Assembly (NCBI GenBank): GCA_030760725.1
Contig: JASWHV010000011.1
Span: forward strand, 14,471,501-14,535,500
Direction: 5' to 3'
Origin: Neostapfia colusana
Taxonomy: Eukaryota > Streptophyta > Magnoliopsida > Poales > Poaceae
Length of the DNA: 64,000 nt
Shown piece after piece: positions 44,285 through 55,845 of this stretch. The notes beneath the pieces are model-generated. The model saw nothing but the letters and a program-made list of their open reading frames with translations, had not been told where the DNA came from and made no database searches. Both the position numbers and the translations under genes were made by a program. Each line of letters opens with the position of its first letter. Positions within the stretch are counted from its first letter, which is position 1.

Positions 44285-45486
44285 GGATTGGTTAAGTAAG
44301 CATAACAGAATGATTCAATGTGCTCAGAGGATTGTGCAGTTGACGAGTGAGCACGGTACTCGTATTGAGTTCGAGGCAGCCCAACCAGCAACCGAGAAGG
44401 CAGTGCTGAACCACGTCGAAGAAGTGACATTGGAAAGCATTCCGGTGGTTCAAGAATATTCAGATGTGTTACCGGAAGAACATCCAGGTATGCCACCTGA
44501 ACGGGACATTGAATTTTCCATTGATTTAGTACACGGAACTGCACCTATAGCAAAGAGGCCATATAGGTTGCCTGCTAATGAATTAGTGGAGCTCAAGAAG
44601 CAAATTCAGGAGTAGCTAGAAAATGGTTTTATACGCCCAAGCTCGTCACCATGGGGAGCCCCGTGCTCTTCATGGACAAGAAAGATGGAACCCAAAGGAT
44701 GTGTGTGGATTATAGGTCTCTCAATGAGGTGACGATCAAGAATAAATACCCGATGCCCCGTACAGAGGACCTGTTCGACCAAATGAAAGGTGCCTAGATT
44801 TTCTCCAAAATTGATCTTCGGTCGGGATACTTCCAGCTGAAGATTAAGCCCTCTGACATACCCAAGACTGCATTTCGAACATGGTATGGTTCGTATGAAT
44901 ATACCGCTATGTCTTTTGGGTTAACGAATGCACCCGCATATTTTATGTACCTCATGAATAAGGTCTTCATGGAGTACATGGACAAGTTCGTCGTGGTTTT
45001 CATCGATGATATCATGGTGTATTCAAAAAGCGAGGAAGAACACAAAGAACACTTGAGGTTAACATTGCAGAAACTGCGAGAGCATCAATTGTATACTAAG
45101 TTCAGCAAGTGTCAATTTTGGCTAAAGGAGATATCGTTCCTAGGCCACATCATCTCCGAGGGAGGAGTATCGGTTGATCCCGAAAAAGTTGGGAGATGTT
45201 TTGAAGTGGAATCAACTGCAGAATGTGAGAGATATTCGGAGTTTCCTTGGGATGGCTGGATACCACCCCGTTTCATCAAGGATTTCTCCAAAATAGCGAA
45301 GCCTATGACTGAATTGCTAATGAAAGGGAAAGCGTTTCAAGAAAGCTTTGAGGAGCTAAAGAAGAGGTTAACCACAGGGCCGGTTTAGGTATTGCCAGAC
45401 GTGTGCAAGAGCTTCGACATAATTGTGACGCATCAAGACAAGGACCTGGATGTGTGCTCATGCAAGAAGGACAAGTGGTTGCCTAT
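44285..45486 (+). pseudogene. B2 protease end and reverse transcriptase, decayed
   Basis: Begins in MDWLSKHN directly at the broken edge of C and encodes the protease/RT linker (PPERDIEFSIDLVHGTAPIAKRPYRLP) and RT. There is a TAG after KKQIQE (about 44614), shared with F, an indel near 44654, and a second TAG near 44797. The segment 44909-45388 is open with FIDDI at about 44999-45013, then loses frame in the thumb. It reaches the RNase H start (QEGQVVAY) at 45486, where Sirevirus E is inserted. ORF0, gag and the protease active site do not lie directly upstream; they are deleted or were never present. Confidence 0.88.
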
Positions 45487-46835
45487 TGAAAGTGCATCTA
45501 GGGTATCCCTTGTGGGTTTTGGAGAATTGATGACAAGAATATGAGATCCTAATGAAATGATTGCAGGACAAACAAAGTGAACTAGCTCGTGCACAAAAAA
45601 GGTGAAAAATAAAGTGCTGCCTGAAAAGGAAGACTTTAGTGGAATTTAGAAGAGCAAATTAGATGTAAATGTATAGGGTGCGTGTGAGAGACACATCCCA
45701 AGAGCACAGGACTTTTCGTAAGGGTAAGGGGCTAATAATCAACTAAAATCCACTGGACACCGGACTAGTCCGTTCATGGACCGGACTAGTCCGGTCAGCT
45801 TACTGGAATGCAACCGGACAAGTCCAGTTTTGGACCGGACTAGTCCGCTCATGTCTCTGTTGTCCTCTTTAGAGGACTGCGGACTAGTCCATCCAAGCGA
45901 CAGGACTAGTCCGCTGAACTTTCTGGAACGCCACTTCATATAGCACCGGACAAGTCCGGTTTTAGACCGGACTAGTCCGGTTAACCCACTGGAAGTAGAC
46001 CGGACAAGTCCGATCATATACCGGACTAGTCCGGTATTAGGTTTTACAACGACAATCTTTTGGAAACCATATAAATGGGTGATCCACGGCCTCCCAAAAG
46101 AAAAAACGACTCATACTGCTGGAAACAAAAACCCTAGCGCCGCCACCTGTCCCAAGAGCCCAAAAACACATCGGCCCACACATCTAAGGTGCAAAAAGGT
46201 GAAAATCAATCAAATACTTGGATTTGGGATTGGGAGATCGTCGTTCCTTCCTTGTGAGCTCTTGGGGTTTGATCTCTCTACACTCATATTCTGCATTGTA
46301 ATCCTTTTGAGCGTATTTGATCGCTTTCCCATTGTAATTCTTGTGGGAGCCCTCAACGTGTGAGGTTGCCCCACAAACTCGGTGATTACCCGTGCTAGTG
46401 GAGTCAAGTCGGCCTTGTGTGGTGACTTGAAGAGGGAAAGGGTTAGAGACCCAGCTCTGTGTGAGCTTCCTCAACGAGGACGTAGATCTCTTGGTGAGAT
46501 CGAACCTCGGTAAAATTTGTGTCTCACATGCCTCCTTGTTTTTGTTGATTATAACATCTAGTTGCTAAACTTCATAATTTGAGTTGCTAAGTCTCATTCA
46601 CAGGCATAATCACACCTCACATTATAAAATCAAAATAGAATAATTGTTGTTCTTATTTCCGCTGCTAAACAAGTTAATTCTCCTGCACAACACTTATACA
46701 ATCTACACACTTCAGCCACACCGGACTAGTCCGCTCAGACAACCGGACTAGTCCGGTCAATCAAGTTTTTGACAACTACTTTAAGTGTGCAGGAAACTCT
46801 ATAAGGCCTATTCACCCCCCTCTAGGCCACATTCA
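45487..46835 (+). repeat. 5' LTR of Sirevirus E
   Basis: 1,349 bp, TGAAAGTGCATC to CCACATTCA. It carries 12 GGACTAGTCC/GGACAAGTCC cores: ten at 45762-46032 and two at 46723-46754. A TATAAAT box follows the cluster at 46070-46076. A minus-strand reading frame over the cluster (GLVRS repeats) only reflects the repeat. Confidence 0.95.
45762..46032 (+). repeat. Palindrome cluster in Sirevirus U3
   Basis: Ten copies of CCGGACTAGTCCGG or its AAG variant at irregular 11-62 bp gaps, just upstream of the TATA box. Repeated CCGGAC-type palindromes are a described feature of grass Sireviruses. The role, perhaps as promoter elements, is inferred. Confidence 0.85.
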
Positions 46836-46838
46836 ATC

Positions 46839-46850
46839 GGTATCAGAGCC
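46839..46850 (+). promoter_or_regulatory. Primer-binding site of Sirevirus E
   Basis: GGTATCAGAGCC, three bases after the LTR; an initiator-Met type site with C rather than T before GG. Confidence 0.85.
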
Positions 46851-46889
46851 AAGTTCTCCATCAACGAGACTCACATTTCAGAGAGATCA

Positions 46890-49159
46890 ATGGCCTCTGA
46901 GAAGAACAACGATATCCCAAAGACGAACAACAACGATGAGGAGCAAGAAGCCAAAGCCTTCGATGTGCTGAAAGAAAGTCCACATGACGATGAAGAAGTG
47001 AGACAGCTAAAGGCACTACTGAGAAAGAAATTAATGGCACAAAAGGGAAAAGAGGAAGAAAAGACGATGGGGAGTGGTCATCACGACTACTCCCGATATC
47101 CTTACAACTACAACCGTCTCAATTCAAATAATCATTATCTCTCCATTCCTATGGGAAGGCCCCCACAGTTTGATGGAAGTGACTATACCATGTGGAAGTA
47201 CAACATGAAAATGCATCTAATATCCTTGAATCCTAGCCTTTGGCATATCTTCTGCACAGGAATAGATATCCCAGACACGGATGAAGAACTCACTCCGGAA
47301 CAAGAACAAGAGATTCACAGAAATGCACAAGCCGTTGCAGTAATCACATCGTCACTGAGCAGAGAAGAATTCACCAAGATCGATGGACTAGTGAGTGCAA
47401 AAAAAATCTGGGATACACTTAAAACAGCTCATGAAGGAAATAGGTCTGTACGTGAAGCCAAAATTGAGATGCTTGAAGGAGAGTTGGGGAGATTTGCTAT
47501 TGAAGAAGGCGAATCACCTCAAGATATGTACAACCGGATGAAGGCACTCATCAACAAAATCTGTCCTATGGAAATAAGAAATGGACTGATCACGAGGTGG
47601 TCAAAAGGATGATAAGAGCCTTCATGCCAAGAAACGTCACACTTTGTTCAATGATTAGAGAAAGCCCCGGGTTTCAAAAAATGACTCCCGATGAGTTATT
47701 GGGGAAGATCATAAATCATGAAATGATGGAGAAGGAGGCTCAATACGTCAAAGACTTAGCCGAGCTCACCTCTTCTAAAAAGAAAGAAGTTGCTCTCAAA
47801 GCAACGTGCAGACCCAAACTCAAAGAAACCCGTGAAGACCAAGATGACGGAGATACAAGCGACGTGAGTACCGACCTAGATGATGAGGAAATGGTACTCT
47901 TTATCAAAAAGTTCAAGCGCATGATGAGGAGAAGACATGGCAACAACTCAAATGAAGGGAAAAGCAAGGATAAAGGAAAATCCAAGGCTCAACGTACTTG
48001 CTATAATTGTGGAGAGTACGGTCACTTCATGGTGGACTGTACTTATGAGGAAAACAAAAAGAAGAAGGAAACAAAAGCACATGAGAAGAAAAATTTTAGA
48101 AAAAGGGGACAAGCTCATCAGGCTCACATTGGCAAGGAGTGGGACTCAAACGATGAGTCCTCCTCCGATGAAGAAGAGGAGATGACCACCATTGCCGTTA
48201 AGAAACCCACCATGAGAGCTACACTCTTCCCAAACATGGGAGGACGGGATATGAACAACCATACTTGCCTTATGGCTAAAGAAGGCAGGAAAAAGGTTCG
48301 ACTTACTTCTCCTGCGTTAAATACCTCTATTGATGACTTTGATAGCTCTAGTGATAATGAAGAAATGTTTAGAGGATTAAGTAAAACTGCTTTAAAGGAA
48401 ATGGAAATGTTGTCGAACGAAATCTTTGAAAAGGAGGAACTTGTCAACCGACAAGAAGATACGCTCATCCGTGAAAGGAAGAGATATCAAGAGGTTGAAA
48501 AACTTCTTGAGCTTGAAAGAGAGAAGAACAAGTCACTTGAGGTTGAGCTAGCCTTGAGTAAGGAGACTTACTCAAAGCTAGAGGACTCACATATTGCAAT
48601 CAAGGATGAGCTTGTTAGCTTGTCAAGAGTTAACAAGATCCTAGAAGTGCAAGTTGAGTCGCTAAAGCAAAGTGACTCATCTTCCTCCAAGAGCTCTTCC
48701 TCCAAAGATATGAGTTCGACAACAATTAGAACCTACACATGCTCCAGTAAGAAAAATATCATTTCTAATACTTCAACTTCTCATGATGTGCATCCTTCCC
48801 AAATCGGCATCTTTGATAAGGAGAAGATCAAATATGCACATAGCGCATATATGATCACTAGACCTCCCAACGTCAAAGATGGTCTTGGGTTTGACAGGAA
48901 CAAACACATATCCACTCTTAATCATGCAAAGAAAAGAATCACCTTTGTTAAGGAAAAATCACATGAATCTAATTTACAAATATTGTTTCGTACATTTGAT
49001 GCTTCCTATGTTCTTATGAAAAACAAATATGGAAAAGTTATTGCTAAATACACAGGGCCACGCCACAGGAACTCGAAAACTTGTGTGTGGGTGCCCAAGA
49101 CTCTTGTGACTAACCTGAGAGGACCCAAGCAAGCTTGGGTACCTAAAACCAAGGAATAA
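46890..49159 (+). pseudogene. gag: Sirevirus E Gag, one frameshift
   Basis: The ATG at 46890 begins MASEKNNDIPK. The capsid region (PPQFDGSDYTMWKYNMKMHL, VSAKKIWDTLKTAHEG) runs to about 47565, where an indel shifts the frame. The second frame from about 47580 reads KKWTDHEVVKRMIRAFMP onward to TAA at 49157-49159. A zinc knuckle CX2CX4HX4C is at 47999-48040. An acidic patch and a long coiled coil (about 48390-48670) follow. The long coiled-coil Gag C-terminus is usual for Sireviruses. It would form the particle if intact. Confidence 0.9.
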
Positions 49160-49166
49160 TTATGTT

Positions 49167-49597
49167 TTGCAGGCTTACTCCTCCGGTGGATCTAAATGGG
49201 TGCTAGATAGCGGATGCACAAACCACATGACCGGAGAGAGAGATATGTTTGTGGAGTACGAGTACAACAAGGATCCAAGTGAAGGCATACACTTTGGAGA
49301 CAACAGCCAAGGAAAGGTCCTTGGTAGCGGTAACATTGAAATATCTCCTCAACACACTTTATCTAATGTTTTACATGTAGACTCCCTAGATTATAAGCTT
49401 TTGTTAATATCTTAACTATGCGACAAAGGTTATAACTGTTTATTCACTAATGAGGGTGTGGCCGTTTTTAGAAGAAGCGATGGCTCGATTGCATTCAAGG
49501 GAATGTTGAAGGGAAAGCTTTATCTTGTTGATTTCAACAAAGATAAAGCCGAACTCAACACTTGCTTGGTTGCTAAAACCAACATGGGATGGTTGTG
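49167..49597 (+). pseudogene. Sirevirus E protease and start of GAG-pre-integrase
   Basis: Lies a few bases after the Gag stop and in a different frame. WVLDSGCTNHMTG (Asp codon at 49207) is the aspartic protease. A TAA at 49413-49415 replaces a Gln codon in the LCDKGYNCLF context; the frame is otherwise open to the solo LTR at 49598. TTATGTTTTGCAG just before the frame resembles a 3' splice site, which may be how pol is joined to gag, or it may need frameshifting. Confidence 0.85.
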
Positions 49598-52500
49598 TGT
49601 CACACCCGGTTTCTCCGAAGAACAACCGAGTGAATATCACAAGTATGCCAGGATCATTTTCTCATACATGTTATGACAAATAGTGAAGCATCATTTATTA
49701 CAAGCCAGGTGTGGAATATAAATAAGTCTTACATAGCATATGTCTCGATGGACGATAATAAGTTCATAACATTTAAATAAAATAGCAGCGGAATATTATT
49801 CTTGTGGGCTCCGTCACAGGCGTTGCCCGAGGGACTCCATGAACCTAGAATCCTTCCTCGGGTCCGAAGTCTTGATCATTAAACACCACATCACTTTCTT
49901 GACCTGAGCAGCAATATAAACCAACAAATATGCAAGGTTGAGTACCGAAGGTACTCAGCAAGTGTGGGAAAGTTATGTCATGCATGGCTAGAACAAGGAG
50001 AGGTTGAACACATGGTTAAAGCACTACACAATTAATACCTATCACCCTAGCTTATTAAGCACCTACATTACTACACAGGTGAAAATGGTCCCAATCTCCC
50101 AACCCATCATCATAATCAAATGACCATAACCTCAAATTCCAATGTTAAGCTCCCCGCTTAACATCCTCAACTTCCAAAGCCATAAATCCTCTAATCATGA
50201 ATAAGTCCAAGTCGCTCTTGACCGTGAGCACGGCTGTCATGACAGTTTTGACTCTGCAGAGTTTGCACCACTGTACCCACATGTAGTGATTTTATCCCCC
50301 GTTGCCGGGTGGACTAAAAGAACCTCCATTATGCTAGTGGCTACGAACCACATTCACACTTCCCAGGTGTGTAGCCAGGAGATCACTACGAGGCCTTTAC
50401 AAAGGGATTCCTGACGAGCGTGGGCCCACTGAGGTTTTACCCCTAACAGCATACAAGAGGCTCCAACCCCGCTGCAGTGGCCCCCTCTTGAGCCCTGAGG
50501 TTCATATGGTAGTCCAGCTGACACCTATTCCCCGCACGATCCAACACACCCATACTACGCCGGGGATACACCTAATTAATTGGCCAAGCTGCCCCATCTC
50601 AGCATGTGGTTAGCACGGTAAAGCCAGGTTACATGCTCCATGAACCGGTCCTTAGGATCCAGGCAAGTACTAAACACAAACCCGAGTCTCGTGCACCCAG
50701 CACCAACCAAAACATCCAACTTTCCTTGATCCCTACCTCTACATAACTCACAATATCTCATTCAAGAGTATGGTAAAATAAACTGATGATCTCATATCCC
50801 AAATATCCCATTCTAAGCATGGCTAAGCATATGCATAATAATAAATGACATGATAAAATGAATCCCAACCCAAGCTACAAGGAAACAAGGTAATGCAATT
50901 CTAGGGAAACATCCTAGCATGGGTTTCATATTTTTAATTGACAATGCAAATAATTCTATCTACACATCCTAGTATAGAAACAAAGTGGTCAAGGACACTT
51001 GCCTTCTTCCTGCTGCTCTGGGAATGGAAAATCTTGTTCTTGGAAAGGAAGAGCTTGCTCTGGGGCAGGTTCTACTCATACCATCACACATAGCAAAAGA
51101 AAAACAACAATCCATAAGACATAGTTCACACCTTCACCTCATACAAACCAAACATTCACAATTATGAAGGCCATTCACATTTCTATGTGTTGTGGTTACT
51201 CTATGTGTGTTGATTTTGGGCTTACATGCACTTTTAAACATGTGCATATGATTTCTACTTTTGTATTCATATTTATGTTTGCATACCATATATGAATTTC
51301 CAATTTAAATAAATTCCTTATCTTCAATTGATACACATTTTAGCTACCTATTATGCATGGGAGGTATTTTCCTACTCCAACTGTGTCTTTAGACCTTCTA
51401 CCAACCCTATACTGAATTCTTTGGATTTTGGAAACTTCATTTGTCATTTTCTAGTTATTCATACCTAGCTTGTTATATTTTCAGGTTTATTTCCTATGCC
51501 TAAATGTGAACTTTATTATGAAAATAGTAAGACACCTCATCTAAACAGAATTGGTTTTGGTCTAAAATATTAAATAATATTATTCTGAACTTCTCCTCTG
51601 ATGTGAACTAATTTAAATTTATTTTATCAATTTTCAGAATTATTCTCTACTTAAAAATGTGTCCCTATAACTAATAAATGTGAATAATCAATTAAACAGA
51701 TTCATTTCAGCCAAAAATCTATTTTTATCTCACTCCAAAGTTTTCCAAGTACTAGGAAAGTTTTAAATGTGAATTTACAATGTGTTTGTCCCATCTTTTA
51801 AATTTAAATCTTAATTACATATTCAAATTCCGAAATTTAATATCACATGGGGTTAAAAAGGTAAACTCACCCCACCACAGGGTCCATTATATTATTTTAA
51901 AAATTTCCAGGGGCCTAACTATGCATAACAGAGGGTTATTGCTAATTTTTATTTAGTCAAGGGGGATAAAACTGATTTTTAATTGAATTTACATGAATTT
52001 CTGAAGTTCCAGGGGCTAGATCAGAAGTTTCCGGGGCTAGCTCGTATTTTCTGAGAACCCCAGGGGGTAGCGCGTAAGAATCCCGGCCTTTATAATGCGG
52101 GGCTGGCGTGGACCGTCTGACTTAAAACAGACGGCTGAGATTATAACGCCGAACCGGTACGCGGGGATTTAAATTCTACCGTACGATTTAAAATAAACGG
52201 CGCACAAGCGGACACGTCGCTCTAATCGAGTGCGGGCGGCGCTGCTCGGCGGCGCACGGCGGCGGGAGGCGGCGATCTCGCCGGAGAGTTTCGGATCTTC
52301 GTCAATTCTTCCTAGAACTGTGATTTTATGGCATAGATCGGTAGAGGGGAGGTCGGGGATCTCACCTCGGGGTTTTCTTGAGCTCGGAAGTCCTGGAAAG
52401 CGGTCGGCAACGAGGTCCGAGGTGAATTCACGGCGAGGCTCATCGGCGCTGTGTTTGAAGCGCAAGCCACCGAGTTTTCTGCACCTGCGCGGTTCCCCGG

Positions 52501-53038
52501 AGGCGGTGGATCAAGATCAGCGCGTTGGATGAGAAATCCCGAGCGAAGATCGAGCGAAATTGGCCGGAGAAACTCGGGTTCTCACCGGGAAGAAAAACAG
52601 CCGATCGTGGGTGAAAATCAGGAAGATGCCGGTGTTTATATAGCCGGGGGAGGGCGGCCTTCGGTTGTGATCGAGTTTGCGTCGTCTAGGAACGAAATTC
52701 GGCTGGGATACGCGAGGATCCGGGGCGGTTTCGATTTGGAGGTGAGAAGAGTCCGGCCGTCCGAGCGCGGGCGCGAGGAGGAAGAAGGGTTGGCGGGCCC
52801 CGCGTGTCAGTGGGAAAGAGGGGAGGGCGCGCGGCTGTGGGCTGGCGCGGGAATAAATGGGCCGGCTGGTGGGTTTCGGCCCACTGGCCGGGGGGTTTAT
52901 TTTTTTCCTTTTCTTTTTCTTTTTCATTTCTGTTTTGAGTTTAATTTGAATTCCAGTTTGAATTTGAATTTTTGTAACACATGCAATACGTCCAAAAAAA
53001 TTTAAATTCCCCTGTTAACAGGATTTTGGGGTGTTACA
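49598..53038 (-). repeat. Solo family-A LTR 'A'', antisense, inside Sirevirus E
   Basis: 3,441 bp, TGTCACACCC to GGGGTGTTACA. Flanks TTGTG (49593-49597) and CTGTG (53039-53043) are a target duplication with one change. No internal sequence remains. It is the only complete uninterrupted family-A LTR not tied to element A. It interrupts E's coding within the WLWHRRLAHVGM motif. It contains no gene; a 61-codon antisense frame at 50576-50761 also occurs in the other family-A LTRs but is probably fortuitous. Confidence 0.93.
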
Positions 53039-53043
53039 CTGTG

Positions 53044-53935
53044 GCATAGACGGCTAGCCCATGTTGGGATGAGAAATCTGTAGAAACTTCTAAAAGGTGG
53101 TCACATCCGAGGTCTAAAGGATGTGGTTTTTGAGAAAGACAGACCGTGCAGCGCTTGCCAGGCGGGAAAACAAGTCGGAGCACCACACCCCGCCAAGAAC
53201 ATAATGACCACTACAAGATCACTGGAACTTCTTCATATGAATCTATTTGGTCCAATTGCTTACATAAGTATTGGCAGTAATAAATACGGTTTAGTAATTG
53301 TTGATGATTTTTCAAGATTTACCTGGGTATTTTTCTTGTATGATAAATCAGAAACTCAGGGAATCCTTAAGAAGTTCCTGAAAAGAGCCCAGAACGAATT
53401 CTCATTAACCGTGAAAAACATCAGAAGTGACAACGGGACAGAATTCAAGAATACACAAGTTGAAGAGTATCTCGATGAAGAAGGGATAAAGCATGAGTTC
53501 TCGGCACCCTACTCTCCTCAACAAAACGGGGTTGCCGAAAGGAAGAACAGAACATTGATTGAAATGGCGACACTGGATGAATACAAGACATCAGATCGAT
53601 TTTGGGCAGAAGCGGTGAACACTGCTTGTCATGCAACAAATTGGCTGTACCTCCACCGATTACTGAAGAAAACTCCGTATGAGCTCCTTAGTGGTAAAAA
53701 GCCTAATGTTTCTTATTTCAAAGTTTTTGGTTGTAAATGTTTTATTCTGAACAAGAAACCGAGGGCTTCAAAGTTTGCTTCGAAGTCTGATGAAGGGTTC
53801 TTGCTCGGCTATGAATCGAATGCCTACGCCTATCGTGTCTTCAACAAGGTGTCCGGTCTTGTTGAAGTAGTACGTGACGTAGTGTTCGATGAAACTAACG
53901 GCTCACAAGTGGAGCAAGTCGAAAGTGTATGCTAG
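53044..53935 (+). pseudogene. Sirevirus E integrase
   Basis: Resumes in WHRRLAHVGMRNL after A' and has a TAG near 53082 where a Gln codon is expected. From 53123 the frame is open: zinc-finger end CSACQAGKQ, core VIVDDFSRFTW, IRSDNGTEF and the glutamate in NGVAERKNRTLIE, then the RVFNK C-terminal region. It ends TAG at 53933-53935 after a frame change relative to RT. All three catalytic acidic residues are present. Confidence 0.9.
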
Positions 53936-55845
53936 ATAAAGAGGAATCTCCATGTGAAGCGCTGAAGAAAATGGCACTTGGTGATATTCTACCACAAGAG
54001 CAAACGCAAGACTCAAATGCACAAGGTGAACCTCAACGAGGAAACAATGATCAAGGGAGAGCTTTCACACAAGATCAAGTGGAGGAAGATCAAGAAGATC
54101 AAGATAATCATGGAAGCAATGATCTAGGGGGAGACAATGAACATGAAGATGATGAAGAACAAGCAGCTACACAAGTTCCTCACCCAAGAGTACATCAGGG
54201 TGTACAAAGAGACCATCCTGTCAACAATATTATTGGTGATATTGCTAAGGGAGTAACTACTAGATCTCGCGTTGCAAATTTTTGTGAATACTATTCTTTT
54301 GTCTCTTTTCTGGAACCATACAGGGTAGACGAAGCCTTAAGGGATCCGGACTGGGTGATGGCAATGCAAGAAGAATTGAACAACTTCAAAAGAAATGAAG
54401 TGTGGGAGCTGGTAGAAAGACCAAGGGCGAACATCGTTGGAACTAAATGGGTCTTTCGGAACAAGCAAGATGAACATGGAGTAGTAACAAGAAATAAAGC
54501 GAGGTTGGTGGCCAAAGGTTATTCTCAGGTCGAAGGTTTGGACTTCGACAAAACTTTCGCTCTCGTAGCTAGACTTGAGTCCATTCATATTTTATTGGCA
54601 TATGCTACTCACCATAATTTCAAGTTGTATCAAATGGACGTCAAAAGTGCCTTCCTCAACGGTCCGATAAAGGAGGAAGTTTATGTGGAGCAGCCACCAG
54701 GATTCGAAGACCAAGAGTATCCTAACCACGTCTATAAACTGCGTAAGACTCTCTATGGCCTCAAACAAGCTCCTCGAGCTTGGTACGAGTGCCTTAGAGA
54801 TTTTCTAACTCAAAATGGATTCAAAATTGGTAAAGCTGACTATACACTCTTCACTAAACATTTTGATGATCATCTATTTGTATGTCAAATTTACGTTGAT
54901 GATATTATCTTTGGATCCACTAACAAGTCTTTCTGTGAGGAATTTAGCAAAATTATGACAGATAGGTTCGAGATGTCGATGATGGGCGAATTGAAGTTCT
55001 TCTTGGGATTCCATATGAAGCAACTGAGAGAAGGCACATTTATAAGCCAAACCAAATACACACAGGACATCCTCAAGAAATTCAATATGGACAAAGCCAA
55101 GCCCATCAAGACACCCATGGCAATCAACGGACATCTCGATCTCAATGAAGAAGGTCCAAATGTGGACCAAAAGGTATATAGGTCAATGATCCGCTCCTTA
55201 CTTTACTTATGTGCATCTAGGCCAGATATTATGCTTAGCGTATGCATGTGTGCAAGGTTTCAAGCCGCACCTAAAGAGTGTCACTTAATTGCTGTAAAAA
55301 GAATCCTAAGGTATCTAGTGCACACACCAAACTTGGGCCTTTGGTATCCCAAAGGATCCAAGTTTAACTTGATAGGTTATTCCGATGCCGACTATGCAGG
55401 ATGCAAAGTCGATAGAAAGAGCACTTCAGGGACCTGTCAATTTCTTGGCAGATCCCTAGTTTCTTGGTCATCTAAAAAGCAAAACTCTATTGCTCTTTCA
55501 ACAGCAGAAGCAGAGTATGTTGCAGCAGGAAGTTGTTGTGCACAACTACTTTGGATGCGACAGACTCTTAGAGACTACGGCTACAATTTAAATCATGTCC
55601 CGCTTATATGTGATAATGAAAGCGCGATAAAAATTGCACACAACCCAGTAGAGCACTCAAGAACTAAGCACATAGATATTCGTCATCACTTTCTTAGAGA
55701 TCACTCATTAAAAGGTGACATTGAAATTTCACATGTTAAAACTGAAAAACAACTAGCAGATATTTTTACCAAACCATTAGATGAGAAAAGGTTTTGTGAG
55801 CTAAGAAATGAACTTAATATTCTTGACTCTCGAAATATGACTTGA
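53929..55845 (+). CDS. Sirevirus E reverse transcriptase and RNase H
   Basis: 638 open codons, overlapping the integrase frame by a few bases because of an indel near 53925. An acidic Gln/Asp-rich linker comes first. The RT starts near 54340 (WVMAMQEELNNFKRNEVWELV), with YQMDVKSAFLNG and the catalytic YVDD at 54892-54903. RNase H (YSDADYAGCKVDRKSTSG, ALSTAEAEYVAA, CDNESAIKIA, SRTKHIDIRHHF) ends LADIFTKPLDEKRF. Some conserved RT residues are changed (DKTFALVARLES), suggesting drift. Upstream breaks mean it cannot be made as part of a normal polyprotein. Confidence 0.93.
   Translation: MLDKEESPCEALKKMALGDILPQEQTQDSNAQGEPQRGNNDQGRAFTQDQVEEDQEDQDNHGSNDLGGDNEHEDDEEQAATQVPHPRVHQGVQRDHPVNNIIGDIAKGVTTRSRVANFCEYYSFVSFLEPYRVDEALRDPDWVMAMQEELNNFKRNEVWELVERPRANIVGTKWVFRNKQDEHGVVTRNKARLVAKGYSQVEGLDFDKTFALVARLESIHILLAYATHHNFKLYQMDVKSAFLNGPIKEEVYVEQPPGFEDQEYPNHVYKLRKTLYGLKQAPRAWYECLRDFLTQNGFKIGKADYTLFTKHFDDHLFVCQIYVDDIIFGSTNKSFCEEFSKIMTDRFEMSMMGELKFFLGFHMKQLREGTFISQTKYTQDILKKFNMDKAKPIKTPMAINGHLDLNEEGPNVDQKVYRSMIRSLLYLCASRPDIMLSVCMCARFQAAPKECHLIAVKRILRYLVHTPNLGLWYPKGSKFNLIGYSDADYAGCKVDRKSTSGTCQFLGRSLVSWSSKKQNSIALSTAEAEYVAAGSCCAQLLWMRQTLRDYGYNLNHVPLICDNESAIKIAHNPVEHSRTKHIDIRHHFLRDHSLKGDIEISHVKTEKQLADIFTKPLDEKRFCELRNELNILDSRNMT

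Noticed and set aside
45739..46017. Minus-strand frame of GLVRS repeats in both Sirevirus LTRs
   Set aside because: It only reads the palindrome array and contains no protein-like domain.
45762..46032. CRISPR-like look of the repeated palindromes
   Set aside because: Gaps are irregular (11-62 bp), repeats are degenerate, the sequence is plant, and the array belongs to a Sirevirus LTR.
53929..55845. A host gene hidden between elements
   Set aside because: Every interval was assigned to an LTR, leader or retrotransposon coding region; no exon-like sequence outside them was found.
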